The translations under genes and the position numbers were made by a program. The notes beneath the pieces were generated by a model. That model saw only the letters and a list, made by a program, of their open reading frames with translations, was not told where the DNA came from and ran no database searches. A stretch of 64,000 nt of DNA from Saccharibacillus nicotianae (lineage in GTDB: Bacteria > Bacillota > Bacilli > Paenibacillales > Paenibacillaceae), in NCBI RefSeq assembly GCF_042681745.1, contig NZ_JBHUGF010000010.1, positions 1,178,001-1,242,000 on the forward strand, in the 5' to 3' direction. Below, piece after piece: positions 43,607 through 52,250 of this stretch (position 1 is its first letter; every line of letters begins with the position of its first letter).

Positions 43607-45067
43607 TTATAGTTCTGCTCCATTAGTAGCAATTACATTTTTGTACCATTCAAACGAATCTTTTTTAGAACGTTTGAGTGTACCGTTACCATCATCATCT
43701 TGATCAACATAGATAAATCCATAACGTTTAGACATTTCAGAAGTCGACATACTTACAAGGTCGATAGGGCCCCAGCTTGTATAACCCATCAATTCTACCC
43801 CGTCTGCAATCGCTTCGCGCATTTGCTCGATATGTTTGCGCAAGTATTCGATACGATACGTATCATGGATCGAACCATCTTCTTCTACTTTGTCGAATGC
43901 ACCCAGACCATTTTCAACGATAAATAATGGTTTTTGGTAACGATCATAGAAGTTGTTCAAAGTTACACGTAGACCGATAGGATCGATCTGCCATCCCCAG
44001 TCAGAAGCTTCCAAATAAGGGTTTTTTACACCGCCAAATAAGTTACCAGCCGCTTTGTCACCATCTGCTCCTGTAGTCACAGTGATCGACATATAGTAGC
44101 TAAAGGAAATATAATCAACTGTATATTTTTTAAGAATTTCGTCATCGCCAGCTTCTTTTTGAATCACGATATTGTTTTCAGCAAAATAACGGTTCATAAA
44201 TCTTGGATATTCACCGCGTGCATGAACATCGGTAAAGAATAGATTCATCTGGTTATCATGTTGCGCTTGACGAATATCTGCTGGATTACTGCTGAACGGA
44301 TATGTTTCCATACGAGCTAACATACAGCCGATTTGAGAACCTGGAATAATTTCGTGACACAATTTAGTAGCGATCGAACTAGCTACAAATTGATGATGGA
44401 GCGCCTGATACATCGCTTGTAGTTTGTTTTCTTCGCGATCGATTACAACACCGCCACCTGTAAAAGCACTGATCGTCAATACGTTGATTTCGTTAAACGT
44501 TAACCAGTATTTTACTTTGTCTTTGTAACGTGTAAATACTGTCTCTGCATAACGAGCAAAATGATCAACGACTTCACGATTTACCCAGCCGTTATACTTT
44601 TCAGTCAGACCGAGTGGAGTCTCATAGTGAGAAAGAGTAACTAAAGGTTCTATATTATATTTACGCAACTCATCGAATACATTGTCATAGAATTGTAGAC
44701 CTGCTTCGTTCGGTTGCTCATCATAACCATTTGGGAAAATACGTGACCAATGAATCGAAAGGCGGAACACTTTGAAGCCCATTTCTGCAAATAAAGCAAT
44801 ATCTTCTTTGTAACGGTGATAAAAGTCGATCCCGTCACGTTTAGGGAAGCGTGCTTCAAATTCACCACTTAGAATTTGTGCAATACGTTCTGAAGAAACT
44901 TCCATTGCATGGTTCGTAATCCCGCGTTCTTCTTTTGGAATATAAGCGATCATATCGGCACTGGAAAGACCTTTACCATCTACATTATATGCGCCTTCAA
45001 GCTGGTTTGCCGCGGTTGCTCCGCCCCATAAGAAGTCTTTAGGAAATCCTTGTTGTACATTCGTCAT
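43607..45067 (-). CDS. 6-phospho-beta-glucosidase (GH1)
   Basis: Hydrolyses phosphorylated aryl-beta-glucosides or cellobiose 6-phosphate delivered by the PTS encoded upstream. Seen: GH1 start FPKDFLWGGATAANQLEGAY, acid/base E193 in TFNEIN, nucleophile E385 in IVENGLG, and the phospho-sugar specific end SMSTSEMSKRYGFIYVD. 486 residues. Start at ATG 45067, because GAGGT lies 7 nt upstream; the in-frame ATGs at 45088 and 45073 do not fit. It is preceded by an antiterminator-controlled terminator, so it is expressed only when beta-glucosides are present. bglA/bglH is the equivalent locus in B. subtilis. Confidence 0.93.
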   Translation of the reverse strand: MTNVQQGFPKDFLWGGATAANQLEGAYNVDGKGLSSADMIAYIPKEERGITNHAMEVSSERIAQILSGEFEARFPKRDGIDFYHRYKEDIALFAEMGFKVFRLSIHWSRIFPNGYDEQPNEAGLQFYDNVFDELRKYNIEPLVTLSHYETPLGLTEKYNGWVNREVVDHFARYAETVFTRYKDKVKYWLTFNEINVLTISAFTGGGVVIDREENKLQAMYQALHHQFVASSIATKLCHEIIPGSQIGCMLARMETYPFSSNPADIRQAQHDNQMNLFFTDVHARGEYPRFMNRYFAENNIVIQKEAGDDEILKKYTVDYISFSYYMSITVTTGADGDKAAGNLFGGVKNPYLEASDWGWQIDPIGLRVTLNNFYDRYQKPLFIVENGLGAFDKVEEDGSIHDTYRIEYLRKHIEQMREAIADGVELMGYTSWGPIDLVSMSTSEMSKRYGFIYVDQDDDGNGTLKRSKKDSFEWYKNVIATNGAEL

Positions 45068-45148
45068 GTTCATTACCTCTTTCGTCATAGAGTATAAAAA
45101 TATAATTGAGGATCATGATGATTATGCAAAAACATCCTATAAAATAAC

Positions 45149-45218
45149 AAAAACCTAAACAGAAAATGAAAGGAAGTCTCTACGTAAGAGTACCTTTACA
45201 TGATCCATTTAGGTTTTG
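45149..45218 (-). terminator. conditional terminator before the phospho-beta-glucosidase gene
   Basis: On the minus strand the end of the RAT pairs with a distal arm: + strand AAAAACCTAAA (45149-45159) with TTTAGGTTTTG (45208-45218). Further stem ATGAAAGG/CCTTTACAT lies inside and a T-run sits at the low-coordinate end. It overlaps the RAT, so the two structures exclude each other. Confidence 0.85.
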
Positions 45219-45241
45219 CCTGCATGACCAGTCACAATCCT
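45208..45241 (-). promoter_or_regulatory. RAT antiterminator (LicT/SacY type) before the phospho-beta-glucosidase gene
   Basis: The minus strand reads AGGATTGTGACTGG, CATGCAGG, CAAAACCTAAA in order. These are the conserved ribonucleic-antiterminator boxes bound by BglG/LicT proteins. Binding would block the overlapping terminator. Confidence 0.9.
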
Positions 45242-45320
45242 GAGTTATTTATTTATCTTTCTTTATTGTAATACACAAGAATAGCGTTTTCAAGCACCTG
45301 CCATAAATCTAACGTGAATC

Positions 45321-47207
45321 TTAGACGACAGCGGTTAACAGATAATCTTGATTGTTGACTTCAGATTCAGATGTTTTGAGTACATCCAGATAACTAGCGG
45401 CATTGGTTACAATCACAGGTGTAGAGAGAACATAACCAGCGGCGCGAATCTGTTCAATATCAAATTTGAGCAACAATTGTCCTTGCTCCACGATATCGCC
45501 TTCTTTAACCATTTTCTCAAAAAATTGACCTTTCAAACGAACGGTATTCATACCGACATGAATCAACATTTCAGCTCCATCGTTAGACGTGATACCTATA
45601 GCGTGTCCTGTTGGGAAAACAGTCGTCACCGTACCACTCACAGGTGAAGTCAATAGACCTGAAGTAGGTTCAATCGCAATCCCTTTACCCATAGCACCTG
45701 AAGAAAAGGCTGGATCTTCTAGCGATTCAAGTGGCATCGTTGTTCCTTGTAATGGACTGATAATGACTTCTTTAGCAATAACAGAAGCAGTCGTCGGAGC
45801 AGTAGTTGTTGAACTGCCTGTTGGAGCAGGAGCAACAGCATCTGTAACAACTGTAGCTTCTTCTTTGAATCCAAGAATATAGACCAATAGACCAGCTAGT
45901 ACAAAAGCAGCTAGAAGTCCAATAACAACTGCACCAAATCCAGTACCAATATACGTAGGCAAAGCAAGCAAACCAGGGAGAGCAAAAGCAATCGCTCTAG
46001 AACCACCAGCACCGATAATCGCGCCACCTACAGCACCTGCGATACAAGCATAAATAAACGGTTTTTTCAATTTCAAAGTAATCCCGTAAATCGTCGGTTC
46101 AGTAATCCCGAAGATCGCTGCAAGTGTAGAAGAACCCGCCAATGCTTTGGTATCTTTATTTCTTGATTTGAAAAATACACCTAATGTTGCACCGGCTTGA
46201 GCCATAACCGCAGCAGTAAGCATTGGCAACATAGGATCAAATCCATTAGCAGCAATATTTCCAAGCATAATCGGAACAAAACCCCAGTGTACGCCGAAAA
46301 TAACAAACACTTGCCAGAATGCCCCTGCGATACCACCGGCTAGAATAGGGCTCAAATTATAAATCCATGTGAAACCGGATGCTAATCCTTGACTGACTAA
46401 ATGACCAACAGGGCCAAATACAAGGAATGTTAAAGGAATCACGACTAACAAAGCAACCATCGGTACCAAAATATTTTTGACCGATTCATGAATAAATGAG
46501 CTTGCAAAACGTTCTACATACGATTGTACCCATACTGCCAAAATAATCGGAATTACACTGGATGTATAGTTAACCAGTACAATTGGAATATTTAGAAAGC
46601 TTAGACTTATACCACTATCTAATGCTGTCAAAATTGTAGGATAGACCAATGCACCTGCAATCGCAATTGATACAAACTGATTCGTTTTGAACTTACGAGC
46701 AGAGGTAACCGCCAAGAAGATCGGTAAGAAATAAAATACACTGTCTGATGCTGCATTAAGCACCAAATAAGTACCTGATTTGTCATCTAACCAGTGAAGG
46801 GCTAAAAATAAAGCGACTAACCCTTTGAGTACCCCTGCACCTGCTAAAGCTCCAAGCAGAGGAGAGAAGATACTAGAAATAATATCGACTGCTTTACCTA
46901 AGATATTGGTATCTTTATCTGTTGTAGTTGGTTGTGCTTCAGTCGATTTTTCTACATCTTGTAAATTGGTTTCAGCCATAATTTTATCGTACACCTGACT
47001 GACAGAGTTGCCGATCACGACTTGGAATTGTCCGCTATTTTCAACCACTGTGATAATACCCGGTGTTTTTTCGAGAGTAGCTTTATCTGCTTTACTGGAA
47101 TCTTTTAATTTGAAGCGTAAACGTGTTGCACAATGGAATACCGAATTGACATTCGATTCTCCGCCGACCAGCTTAATAATTTGTTTGGATGAATCTTGAT
47201 TGCTCAT
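45321..47207 (-). CDS. beta-glucoside PTS transporter subunit EIIBCA
   Basis: Takes up and phosphorylates beta-glucosides. 628 residues with domains in order: EIIB (phospho-Cys26 in VFHCATRLRF), membrane EIIC (about 100-450, helices such as FSPLLGALAGAGVLKGLVALFL and FGITEPTIYGITLKLKKPF), an Ala/Thr/Pro linker, and EIIA with H550 in LIHVGMNTV. Start at ATG 47207, because AAGGAG lies 9 nt upstream and the EIIB domain begins normally there; the longer frame to 47312 is spurious. A RAT and terminator precede it. Equivalent to bglP of B. subtilis. Confidence 0.94.
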   Translation of the reverse strand: MSNQDSSKQIIKLVGGESNVNSVFHCATRLRFKLKDSSKADKATLEKTPGIITVVENSGQFQVVIGNSVSQVYDKIMAETNLQDVEKSTEAQPTTTDKDTNILGKAVDIISSIFSPLLGALAGAGVLKGLVALFLALHWLDDKSGTYLVLNAASDSVFYFLPIFLAVTSARKFKTNQFVSIAIAGALVYPTILTALDSGISLSFLNIPIVLVNYTSSVIPIILAVWVQSYVERFASSFIHESVKNILVPMVALLVVIPLTFLVFGPVGHLVSQGLASGFTWIYNLSPILAGGIAGAFWQVFVIFGVHWGFVPIMLGNIAANGFDPMLPMLTAAVMAQAGATLGVFFKSRNKDTKALAGSSTLAAIFGITEPTIYGITLKLKKPFIYACIAGAVGGAIIGAGGSRAIAFALPGLLALPTYIGTGFGAVVIGLLAAFVLAGLLVYILGFKEEATVVTDAVAPAPTGSSTTTAPTTASVIAKEVIISPLQGTTMPLESLEDPAFSSGAMGKGIAIEPTSGLLTSPVSGTVTTVFPTGHAIGITSNDGAEMLIHVGMNTVRLKGQFFEKMVKEGDIVEQGQLLLKFDIEQIRAAGYVLSTPVIVTNAASYLDVLKTSESEVNNQDYLLTAVV

Positions 47208-47353
47208 GATTGATAGCTCCTTTGTAATAAATACATCGATTAGTACAAAATCCTCACGACATGTTGGCCGACATGGGTGAAAGGAAAGCTTTACTGTAGA
47301 TAAAAGAAACAAAAAGAAATTGCCGGCGCTCTTTGTTTTCTTTTATAAACAAG

Positions 47354-47421
47354 AAAAACCTAAACTCGTGGTGAAATAGACATGAATATAGCGCGTCTTT
47401 TTCACCATCAGTTTAGGTTTT
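47354..47421 (-). terminator. conditional terminator before the EIIBCA gene
   Basis: Arms 47354-47375 and 47400-47421 pair over about 20 bp (AAAACCTAAACT with AGTTTAGGTTTT, and TGGTGAAA with TTTCACCA), and the minus strand ends in T's. It overlaps the RAT at 47412-47445. Confidence 0.88.
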
Positions 47422-47445
47422 GCCTGCATAACCAGTCACAATCCT
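47412..47445 (-). promoter_or_regulatory. RAT antiterminator before the EIIBCA gene
   Basis: The minus strand carries AGGATTGTGACTGG, TATGCAGG and CAAAACCTAAA, the same boxes as the copy at 45208-45241, differing only in the loop. Confidence 0.9.
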
Positions 47446-47465
47446 AATGGATGGAGTGTATTTAA

Positions 47466-48323
47466 TTATGATTGTTCTTCTTCAATCGTTGTACGTTCGG
47501 TTACCCGGTGAATATGAATCGTAAGATAAACATATTCGTCTTTACTCAACGATTGATCATACGTTTTTTCTAAATAGTCATTAATTTTGGTCACACATTC
47601 AAATGCTTTGCTATACGCAGTTTTGACTTGATTATAAAGGAATTCTTCACCGCTATAATGAATTTCTTTGCGCAATAATCGCATCGCAAAATATTGCAGA
47701 TGAGTAACAAAGCGAGAATAGTTGAGTGACGATTCATCCAGTACAATTCCATAATGATAAGTTACGATATTAAGGACATGCTGTACAATTTCAGTCATTT
47801 TGATCGTAGCTTGCATTTCATTACCATCCATACGTGCATTCACAATGTGAAGAGTGATAAATCCAGCTTCGTCTTCGCCCAGGGCAATACCAGTGCTGTC
47901 TTTAATCATCTGTAGCGCATCTTGACCAACACTGTATTCTTTTTTGTAAAAGCGTTGAATTTCAAATAGTAATGCGTTTTTGATATGAAGCTGTTTTTCG
48001 TGACGTTCTAATGCAAAATGAATATGGTCTGTAAGGGTCAAATAAATATTATCACTTAGCGTTGTACCTAGAACTGCATTAGCATGATTCACAATTTGAT
48101 TGACCAGCTCTAAGTGGGAGACAGGGATCTCATTCAGCAACTCGGTTAATTTGGCTGTGAATTCGTTCTCATTTAACATAAAGATTTTATCTATTTTGCT
48201 ATCATCTACCGAATCCCCAATGACTTTATTAAAAGAAATACCTCGACCCATAACAATAATTTCTTTACCTTTTTGATTTTTGGTCAGTAGTACATTATTA
48301 TTTAATATTTTCTCTATAATCAT
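47466..48323 (-). CDS. licT: BglG/LicT family PRD antiterminator
   Basis: RNA-binding antiterminator controlled by PTS phosphorylation. 285 residues: N-terminal co-antiterminator domain (about 1-55; IIEKILNNNVLLTKNQKGKEIIVMGRGISF, with the conserved N..NN and MGRG), then PRD1 (about 65-170, with LTDHIHFALERH) and PRD2 (about 175-280, with LQYFAMRLLRKE and YLTIHIHRV), both with the conserved histidines. Start at ATG 48323 (AGGTGG upstream; matches LicT N termini). The gene itself lies behind a RAT, so it controls its own synthesis as well as the EIIBCA and phospho-beta-glucosidase genes. Confidence 0.93.
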   Translation of the reverse strand: MIIEKILNNNVLLTKNQKGKEIIVMGRGISFNKVIGDSVDDSKIDKIFMLNENEFTAKLTELLNEIPVSHLELVNQIVNHANAVLGTTLSDNIYLTLTDHIHFALERHEKQLHIKNALLFEIQRFYKKEYSVGQDALQMIKDSTGIALGEDEAGFITLHIVNARMDGNEMQATIKMTEIVQHVLNIVTYHYGIVLDESSLNYSRFVTHLQYFAMRLLRKEIHYSGEEFLYNQVKTAYSKAFECVTKINDYLEKTYDQSLSKDEYVYLTIHIHRVTERTTIEEEQS

Positions 48324-48399
48324 CATCTTCCACCTACAATTCTAAAATGAACAGGGCTTATTTTATAGGAAATACAAAGCAATACATGTATATAAATAT

Positions 48400-48466
48400 A
48401 AAAAATGCCCGAAATCATTCCAATACCATTTTTCTACAAAATGATATTACAATAATCTCAGGCATT
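48400..48466 (-). terminator. conditional terminator before the licT-like gene
   Basis: On the minus strand AATGCCTGAGA pairs with TTTCGGGCATT (two G-T pairs), followed by T's. It overlaps the RAT at 48456-48490. Confidence 0.78.
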
Positions 48467-48490
48467 GCCCGCTTAACCGGTCACAATCCT
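48456..48490 (-). promoter_or_regulatory. variant RAT antiterminator before the licT-like gene
   Basis: The minus strand reads AGGATTGTGACCGG, TTAAGCGGGC, AATGCCTGAGA. It keeps the GGATTGTGAC and GC.GGC boxes but has co-varying changes (ACCGG..GCGGGCAATGCC) relative to the other two copies. Confidence 0.82.
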
Positions 48491-48502
48491 TTAACTAACT
48501 TT

Positions 48503-48531
48503 ATTGTAGTATATAATAAAAGCGATTACAA
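48503..48531 (-). promoter_or_regulatory. bgl operon promoter with cre-like overlap
   Basis: On the minus strand TTGTAA, a 17-bp spacer and TACAAT. A catabolite-element-like sequence TGTAATCGCTTTTA (48517-48530, one mismatch to TGNAANCGNTNNCA) overlaps the -35. CcpA repression is therefore plausible. Confidence 0.65.
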
Positions 48532-48677
48532 GAGCGATTTGCAGATTTTTTCTAATGTTGATACTTTATTCGTCAAATTATACGATGATTGTCGTAATTT
48601 GTCTTATGTAAAAAAGATAAAGAAGTGTTATAATTAACATATTAACTATCTAAGGATAGTCAGAGGGGGTGAATACC

Positions 48678-49022
48678 TTGTTTGAAATGCATGATTGGAT
48701 TCCGTATTTATTTTCGATTGGTCTATTAATTACAGTCAGTTACGGATATATAGCTCATCTCTATTGCGGGATTACTGAATTTTGGATTAGTAGCCGGCAA
48801 GTTCGTGGACATTATGCTCTACCTTTACTTATTTTCAAAACGATACATCGTACACCTATTACACTGGCGCGAATCATACGCCGTAAAGAAGCTCCTGATG
48901 AAGATGCAGGAGATTGCCTATCCTCGTTGAGCCATAAGCAACAACATCAACGAGGAGGAAAAACATGCAATTATTCAAGGGATTCACACTTACGGGCACA
49001 CAAGGTCGTATTTACGGTTTAA
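48678..49022 (+). CDS. small membrane protein overlapping the yidC start
   Basis: Likely but not certain gene, 114 residues. One clear membrane helix (YLFSIGLLITVSYGYIAHLY) is followed by a basic cytoplasmic part (RTPITLARIIRRKE). The end overlaps the first 58 nt of yidC in another frame. TTG 48678 has AGAGGGGGT 7 nt upstream, better than GTG 48669, which overlaps the site; ATG 48687 is an alternative. The overlap suggests translational coupling to the insertase. I do not recognise a family. Confidence 0.5.
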   Translation: MFEMHDWIPYLFSIGLLITVSYGYIAHLYCGITEFWISSRQVRGHYALPLLIFKTIHRTPITLARIIRRKEAPDEDAGDCLSSLSHKQQHQRGGKTCNYSRDSHLRAHKVVFTV

Positions 49023-49894
49023 TAGTAGGATTAATGATGATGGTATTATTAGCAGGATGCGGTACCTCATCTGTACAAGAAGTCAATTCGTCTACACCTG
49101 GATTTTTTACTCATTATGTTGTCTTTCCATTAACCTATAGTATGCAACATATCGCAACTTGGTTCGGTGGAAGTTATGGACTGGCTATTATTACGTTAAC
49201 ACTGGCAGTACGGTTTGCCTTATTCCCACTAATGATGCGTCAAGCTAAAGGTCAACAAGGCATGAAGCGCAAAATGAGCATTATGCAACCGGAACTCGAT
49301 CAGCTTAAAAAGAAATATGAAAATAAAACCACTACTGAAGACAAACAAAAGCAACAACAAGAAATGATGGAAATCTACAAAAAGCATAGCTTTAATCCAT
49401 TAAATATCGGTTGTCTGCCGATCTTGATTCAATTGCCTATTCTATCAGGGATGTATACAGCGATTCGTGCTACACCGGAACTGGCTTCTCATTCGTTTCT
49501 TTGGTTCAAATTAGGAGAGCCTAACTGGATTATGGCGATTATTGTAGCATTACTTTATATGCTGCAAGCCAAAGTATCACAATACAATATGACACCTGAG
49601 CAACAAAAGCAATTTGCAATCATGGGGTATTTGTCTCCGATTATGATGGCATTCTTCTCATTTAGTGCACCGGCAGCAATGCCTTTATATTGGATGGTTA
49701 GTGGATCATTCTTATTAGTACAGACTTTACTGTTCCGCAAAATGTATCCTAATAGTATTCCTGTTCAGACAGCACTTGAAATTGAAGTGGAACCTGAACC
49801 GGAAAAACTAGAACCTGTTGCTGTCAGTAACACCAAAGCCAAAAAGCTGGCTCGACAAGCAAATCAAAATAAAAATAAGTCAGCAAAAGCATAA
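48965..49894 (+). CDS. yidC: membrane protein insertase YidC/OxaA family
   Basis: Inserts and folds membrane proteins, with or without SecYEG. 309 residues: lipoprotein signal with LLAGC (Cys32), then five helices in the OxaA pattern (WFGGSYGLAIITLTLAVRFALFPLMMRQ with the groove arginine). The cytoplasmic coiled hairpin is MKRKMSIMQPELDQLKKKYENK, followed by NIGCLPILIQLPILSGMYTAIR, and the tail is basic. GAGGAGG precedes ATG 48965. It is not next to rnpA/rpmH, so it is probably the second paralogue (YqjG/YidC2 role) rather than the SpoIIIJ copy. A very strong terminator follows. Confidence 0.93.
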   Translation: MQLFKGFTLTGTQGRIYGLIVGLMMMVLLAGCGTSSVQEVNSSTPGFFTHYVVFPLTYSMQHIATWFGGSYGLAIITLTLAVRFALFPLMMRQAKGQQGMKRKMSIMQPELDQLKKKYENKTTTEDKQKQQQEMMEIYKKHSFNPLNIGCLPILIQLPILSGMYTAIRATPELASHSFLWFKLGEPNWIMAIIVALLYMLQAKVSQYNMTPEQQKQFAIMGYLSPIMMAFFSFSAPAAMPLYWMVSGSFLLVQTLLFRKMYPNSIPVQTALEIEVEPEPEKLEPVAVSNTKAKKLARQANQNKNKSAKA

Positions 49895-49924
49895 CGTTCA
49901 TATCTACTAGGTAAGATAAGATTT

Positions 49925-49975
49925 ACATCAAAAAGATCATCACTCTTATAAAGAAGAGGATGATCTTTTTGATGT
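49925..49975. terminator. strong terminator after yidC
   Basis: ACATCAAAAAGATCATC plus CTCTT pairs with AAGAG plus GATGATCTTTTTGATGT: about 22 bp with a single bulged A. Five T's on the + strand. Confidence 0.85.
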
Positions 49976-49990
49976 GATCTTGCTATAAGG

Positions 49991-50012
49991 GTAAAACTTG
50001 GAGAGGTTTTAC
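49991..50012. promoter_or_regulatory. inverted repeat upstream of lrgA
   Basis: GTAAAAC and GTTTTAC arms flank TTGGAGAG, 50 bp before the lrgA-like start. Candidate operator; regulator unknown. Confidence 0.35.
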
Positions 50013-50061
50013 ACCAAAATATATATAGATAGAGAGTGGAAGACAAAGGAGAGCTATACGT

Positions 50062-50496
50062 ATGAAGATAGTTAAAATGGTGCTTCAAATTGCTGTTTTA
50101 TACCTTTTTTACATCATTGGAACAATGATTCAGCAATATTTTCATTTGTTTATACCGGGTAGTGTACTAGGAATGTTGTTATTATTTGCTTTATTGATGT
50201 TAAATATTTTTCCTGAAAAGTGGATACAGACTGGAGCCAACACGTTACTATTTTATCTACCATTGTTTTTTATACCAGCAACGGTAGGAGTCATAGAGCA
50301 CCTCGATTTATTTGCAGGTAAAGGATTATGGTTGATTCTGATTGTAGTCATGAGTACATTGGTTACGATTGGCATTACAGGTTTTGTAGCGCAGTGGTTT
50401 ATTTCACTTGCTGATCGATCCAAATCTAATGTACAATCGCCGACTACTATACCTGAACACCAACTGATCTATGAAAGTAGAGATCAACACAAATGA
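50062..50496 (+). CDS. CidA/LrgA family holin-like protein
   Basis: Four-helix membrane protein of 144 residues (ILYLFYIIGTMIQQYFHLFIPGSVLGMLLLFALLML, FYLPLFFIPATVGVIEHLDLF, LILIVVMSTLVTIGITGFVAQW). These are the LrgA/CidA hallmarks GS..GM..LF and LFF.PA.VG. Members modulate murein hydrolase export and cell lysis or overflow-metabolite transport. AAAGGAG precedes ATG 50062. It overlaps the LrgB-like gene by 4 nt. Confidence 0.9.
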   Translation: MKIVKMVLQIAVLYLFYIIGTMIQQYFHLFIPGSVLGMLLLFALLMLNIFPEKWIQTGANTLLFYLPLFFIPATVGVIEHLDLFAGKGLWLILIVVMSTLVTIGITGFVAQWFISLADRSKSNVQSPTTIPEHQLIYESRDQHK

Positions 50497-51182
50497 ATAT
50501 AGGGATAGCTTTATTCATGATTGTAATGACGTTGGTGTTGTATATCGTAGCTAGTCTGTTATACAAACGGGTACGGATATCGATTCTAATTCCTGTGTTA
50601 ACGACTACGTTTATGATTGTTGTTATTTTATTGTTAACGAATACTTCATATCACACGTATATGATCGGTGGAGAATGGATCAGCAAATTAATGGGGCCTG
50701 CTGTTGTAGCATTAGCTTATCCGCTTTATCGCCAACGACATTTGTTCAAGCAATACGGTCTACCTATTTTGGGAAGTTCATTGATCGGTGTTATTGTAGG
50801 AATGCTGAGTGGAGTAGGTATGGCTTTGTTGTTAGGATTCAGTGAACCTTATATTATTTCGGTGATTCCTAAGTCTGTTACAACACCTGTCGCTCTTCAA
50901 ATTTCCAATAATTTAGGTGGAGAAGCTTCGCTTACTTCTGTATTTGTAATGATTGCCGGGTTTACAGGTGTTATTTTGGGGCTTGGTTGTCTTAAGTTAT
51001 TTCGCGTTAAAAATGCAATCAGTGTAGGGATAGCGTTGGGGGTATCGTCACATGCACTTGGAACCGCCAAAGCGTTGGAACATGGAGAAATCGCAGTTTC
51101 AATGGGATCACTGGCGTTAACGATTAGCGCTATCGTTTCTTCGTTTATCGGCCCATTAATATTAGTGGCTATTTACCATTAA
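50493..51182 (+). CDS. LrgB family protein
   Basis: 229-residue multi-spanning partner of the preceding LrgA-like protein. Seen: WISKLMGPAVVALAYPLYRQ, ISVIPKSVTTPVALQISNNLGGEASLTSVFVMIAGFTG and GVSSHALGTAKAL, all characteristic of LrgB/CidB/YohK. It starts in the ATGA overlap with lrgA. The pair probably forms one membrane complex. A terminator follows. Confidence 0.93.
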   Translation: MNIGIALFMIVMTLVLYIVASLLYKRVRISILIPVLTTTFMIVVILLLTNTSYHTYMIGGEWISKLMGPAVVALAYPLYRQRHLFKQYGLPILGSSLIGVIVGMLSGVGMALLLGFSEPYIISVIPKSVTTPVALQISNNLGGEASLTSVFVMIAGFTGVILGLGCLKLFRVKNAISVGIALGVSSHALGTAKALEHGEIAVSMGSLALTISAIVSSFIGPLILVAIYH

Positions 51183-51202
51183 ATCTAGTTCGATCATATT
51201 AT

Positions 51203-51248
51203 CAGCAAAGACTGTTTACTGTTATTCTCGGTAAACAGTCTTTTTGCT
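51203..51248. terminator. intrinsic terminator after lrgAB
   Basis: AGCAAAGACTGTTTAC pairs with GTAAACAGTCTTTTTGCT over 14 or more bp, with five T's. Confidence 0.87.
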
Positions 51249-51358
51249 ATGTATTGTAGAAAGTATCTCATTATTGGGTAATGCTTAAAGAGATATGTTG
51301 AAAAAGATATATTAGCAAACATCACAGTAACGTATACGGATAAGGAGGCAAATTAGAA

Positions 51359-52225
51359 ATGGCTCATAAAGTAGAAACTGTTATTGAACATCGATTTGCT
51401 GAAATCAATGGAGTGAAATTGCATTATGTGATCGGTGGAGAAGGACCTACGGTTATATTACTGCATGGATTCCCGGACTTCTGGTATACATGGAAAGAAC
51501 AGATTCCGATGTTGATTGAAGCTGGTTATCGTGTAGTGGCTCCTGATCTACGAGGATATAATCTGTCTTCCAAACCAGAAGGTATAGATTATTATAGTAT
51601 CGATACCTTATGTGCGGATGTCAATGGATTAATAGAGCACTTAGGCGAAGAACACGTCTATTTAACAGGGCATGATTGGGGTGGAAATATTTCATGGTAT
51701 TTTACAATGATGTATCCACATCGTGTTCGCCGATTAGCGATACTTAATATGCTCCATCCTGAACGTTTGCAGACAGGATTGCGTACATTACCGCAACTGC
51801 GTAGAAGCTGGTATATGTTCTTTTTCCAGATTCCCAAGTTACCGGAAAAAGCGTTAGCAAGAGATAACAACCATATGATTCGTACTATTTTCAAAAAAGA
51901 ACCGAAAGAGCCGTTTTCCGATCAAGAAGTGCAAGTGTATCTCAAAGCTTTTGAGCAAAAGGAAACGCTCAGTGCGGCGATCAATTATTATCGTGCGATG
52001 TTCCGCCGTTCCACCGAAACCAAAAAAGCACAGATGCGCAAAATTGAGCAACCTGTACTTATTTTATTTGGTGATCTTGATCCGCATTTATCCAAAGACC
52101 TTGCTGATCCACTACCAGAATGGGTACCCAATACAGAGATTCATCATTATGATGATGCGACACACTGGATACAGCATGATAAGCCAGTAGAAGTAGGGCA
52201 ACAGTTGATAGCATTTTTTAAATAA
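51359..52225 (+). CDS. alpha/beta hydrolase, epoxide hydrolase-like
   Basis: 288-residue alpha/beta hydrolase. Seen: oxyanion motif HGFPDFWYTW, nucleophile D106 in GHDWGGNISW (an Asp nucleophile, as in epoxide hydrolases and haloalkane dehalogenases), cap domain with YRAMFRRS, acid Asp in LFGDLDPHL and His in DATHWIQHD. The Asp nucleophile plus HGFP favours an epoxide hydrolase. No signal peptide. AAGGAGG precedes ATG 51359. It is convergent with an SDR gene. Confidence 0.88.
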   Translation: MAHKVETVIEHRFAEINGVKLHYVIGGEGPTVILLHGFPDFWYTWKEQIPMLIEAGYRVVAPDLRGYNLSSKPEGIDYYSIDTLCADVNGLIEHLGEEHVYLTGHDWGGNISWYFTMMYPHRVRRLAILNMLHPERLQTGLRTLPQLRRSWYMFFFQIPKLPEKALARDNNHMIRTIFKKEPKEPFSDQEVQVYLKAFEQKETLSAAINYYRAMFRRSTETKKAQMRKIEQPVLILFGDLDPHLSKDLADPLPEWVPNTEIHHYDDATHWIQHDKPVEVGQQLIAFFK

Positions 52226-52250
52226 TAGTTATTTTGTAATGATCGACTTC

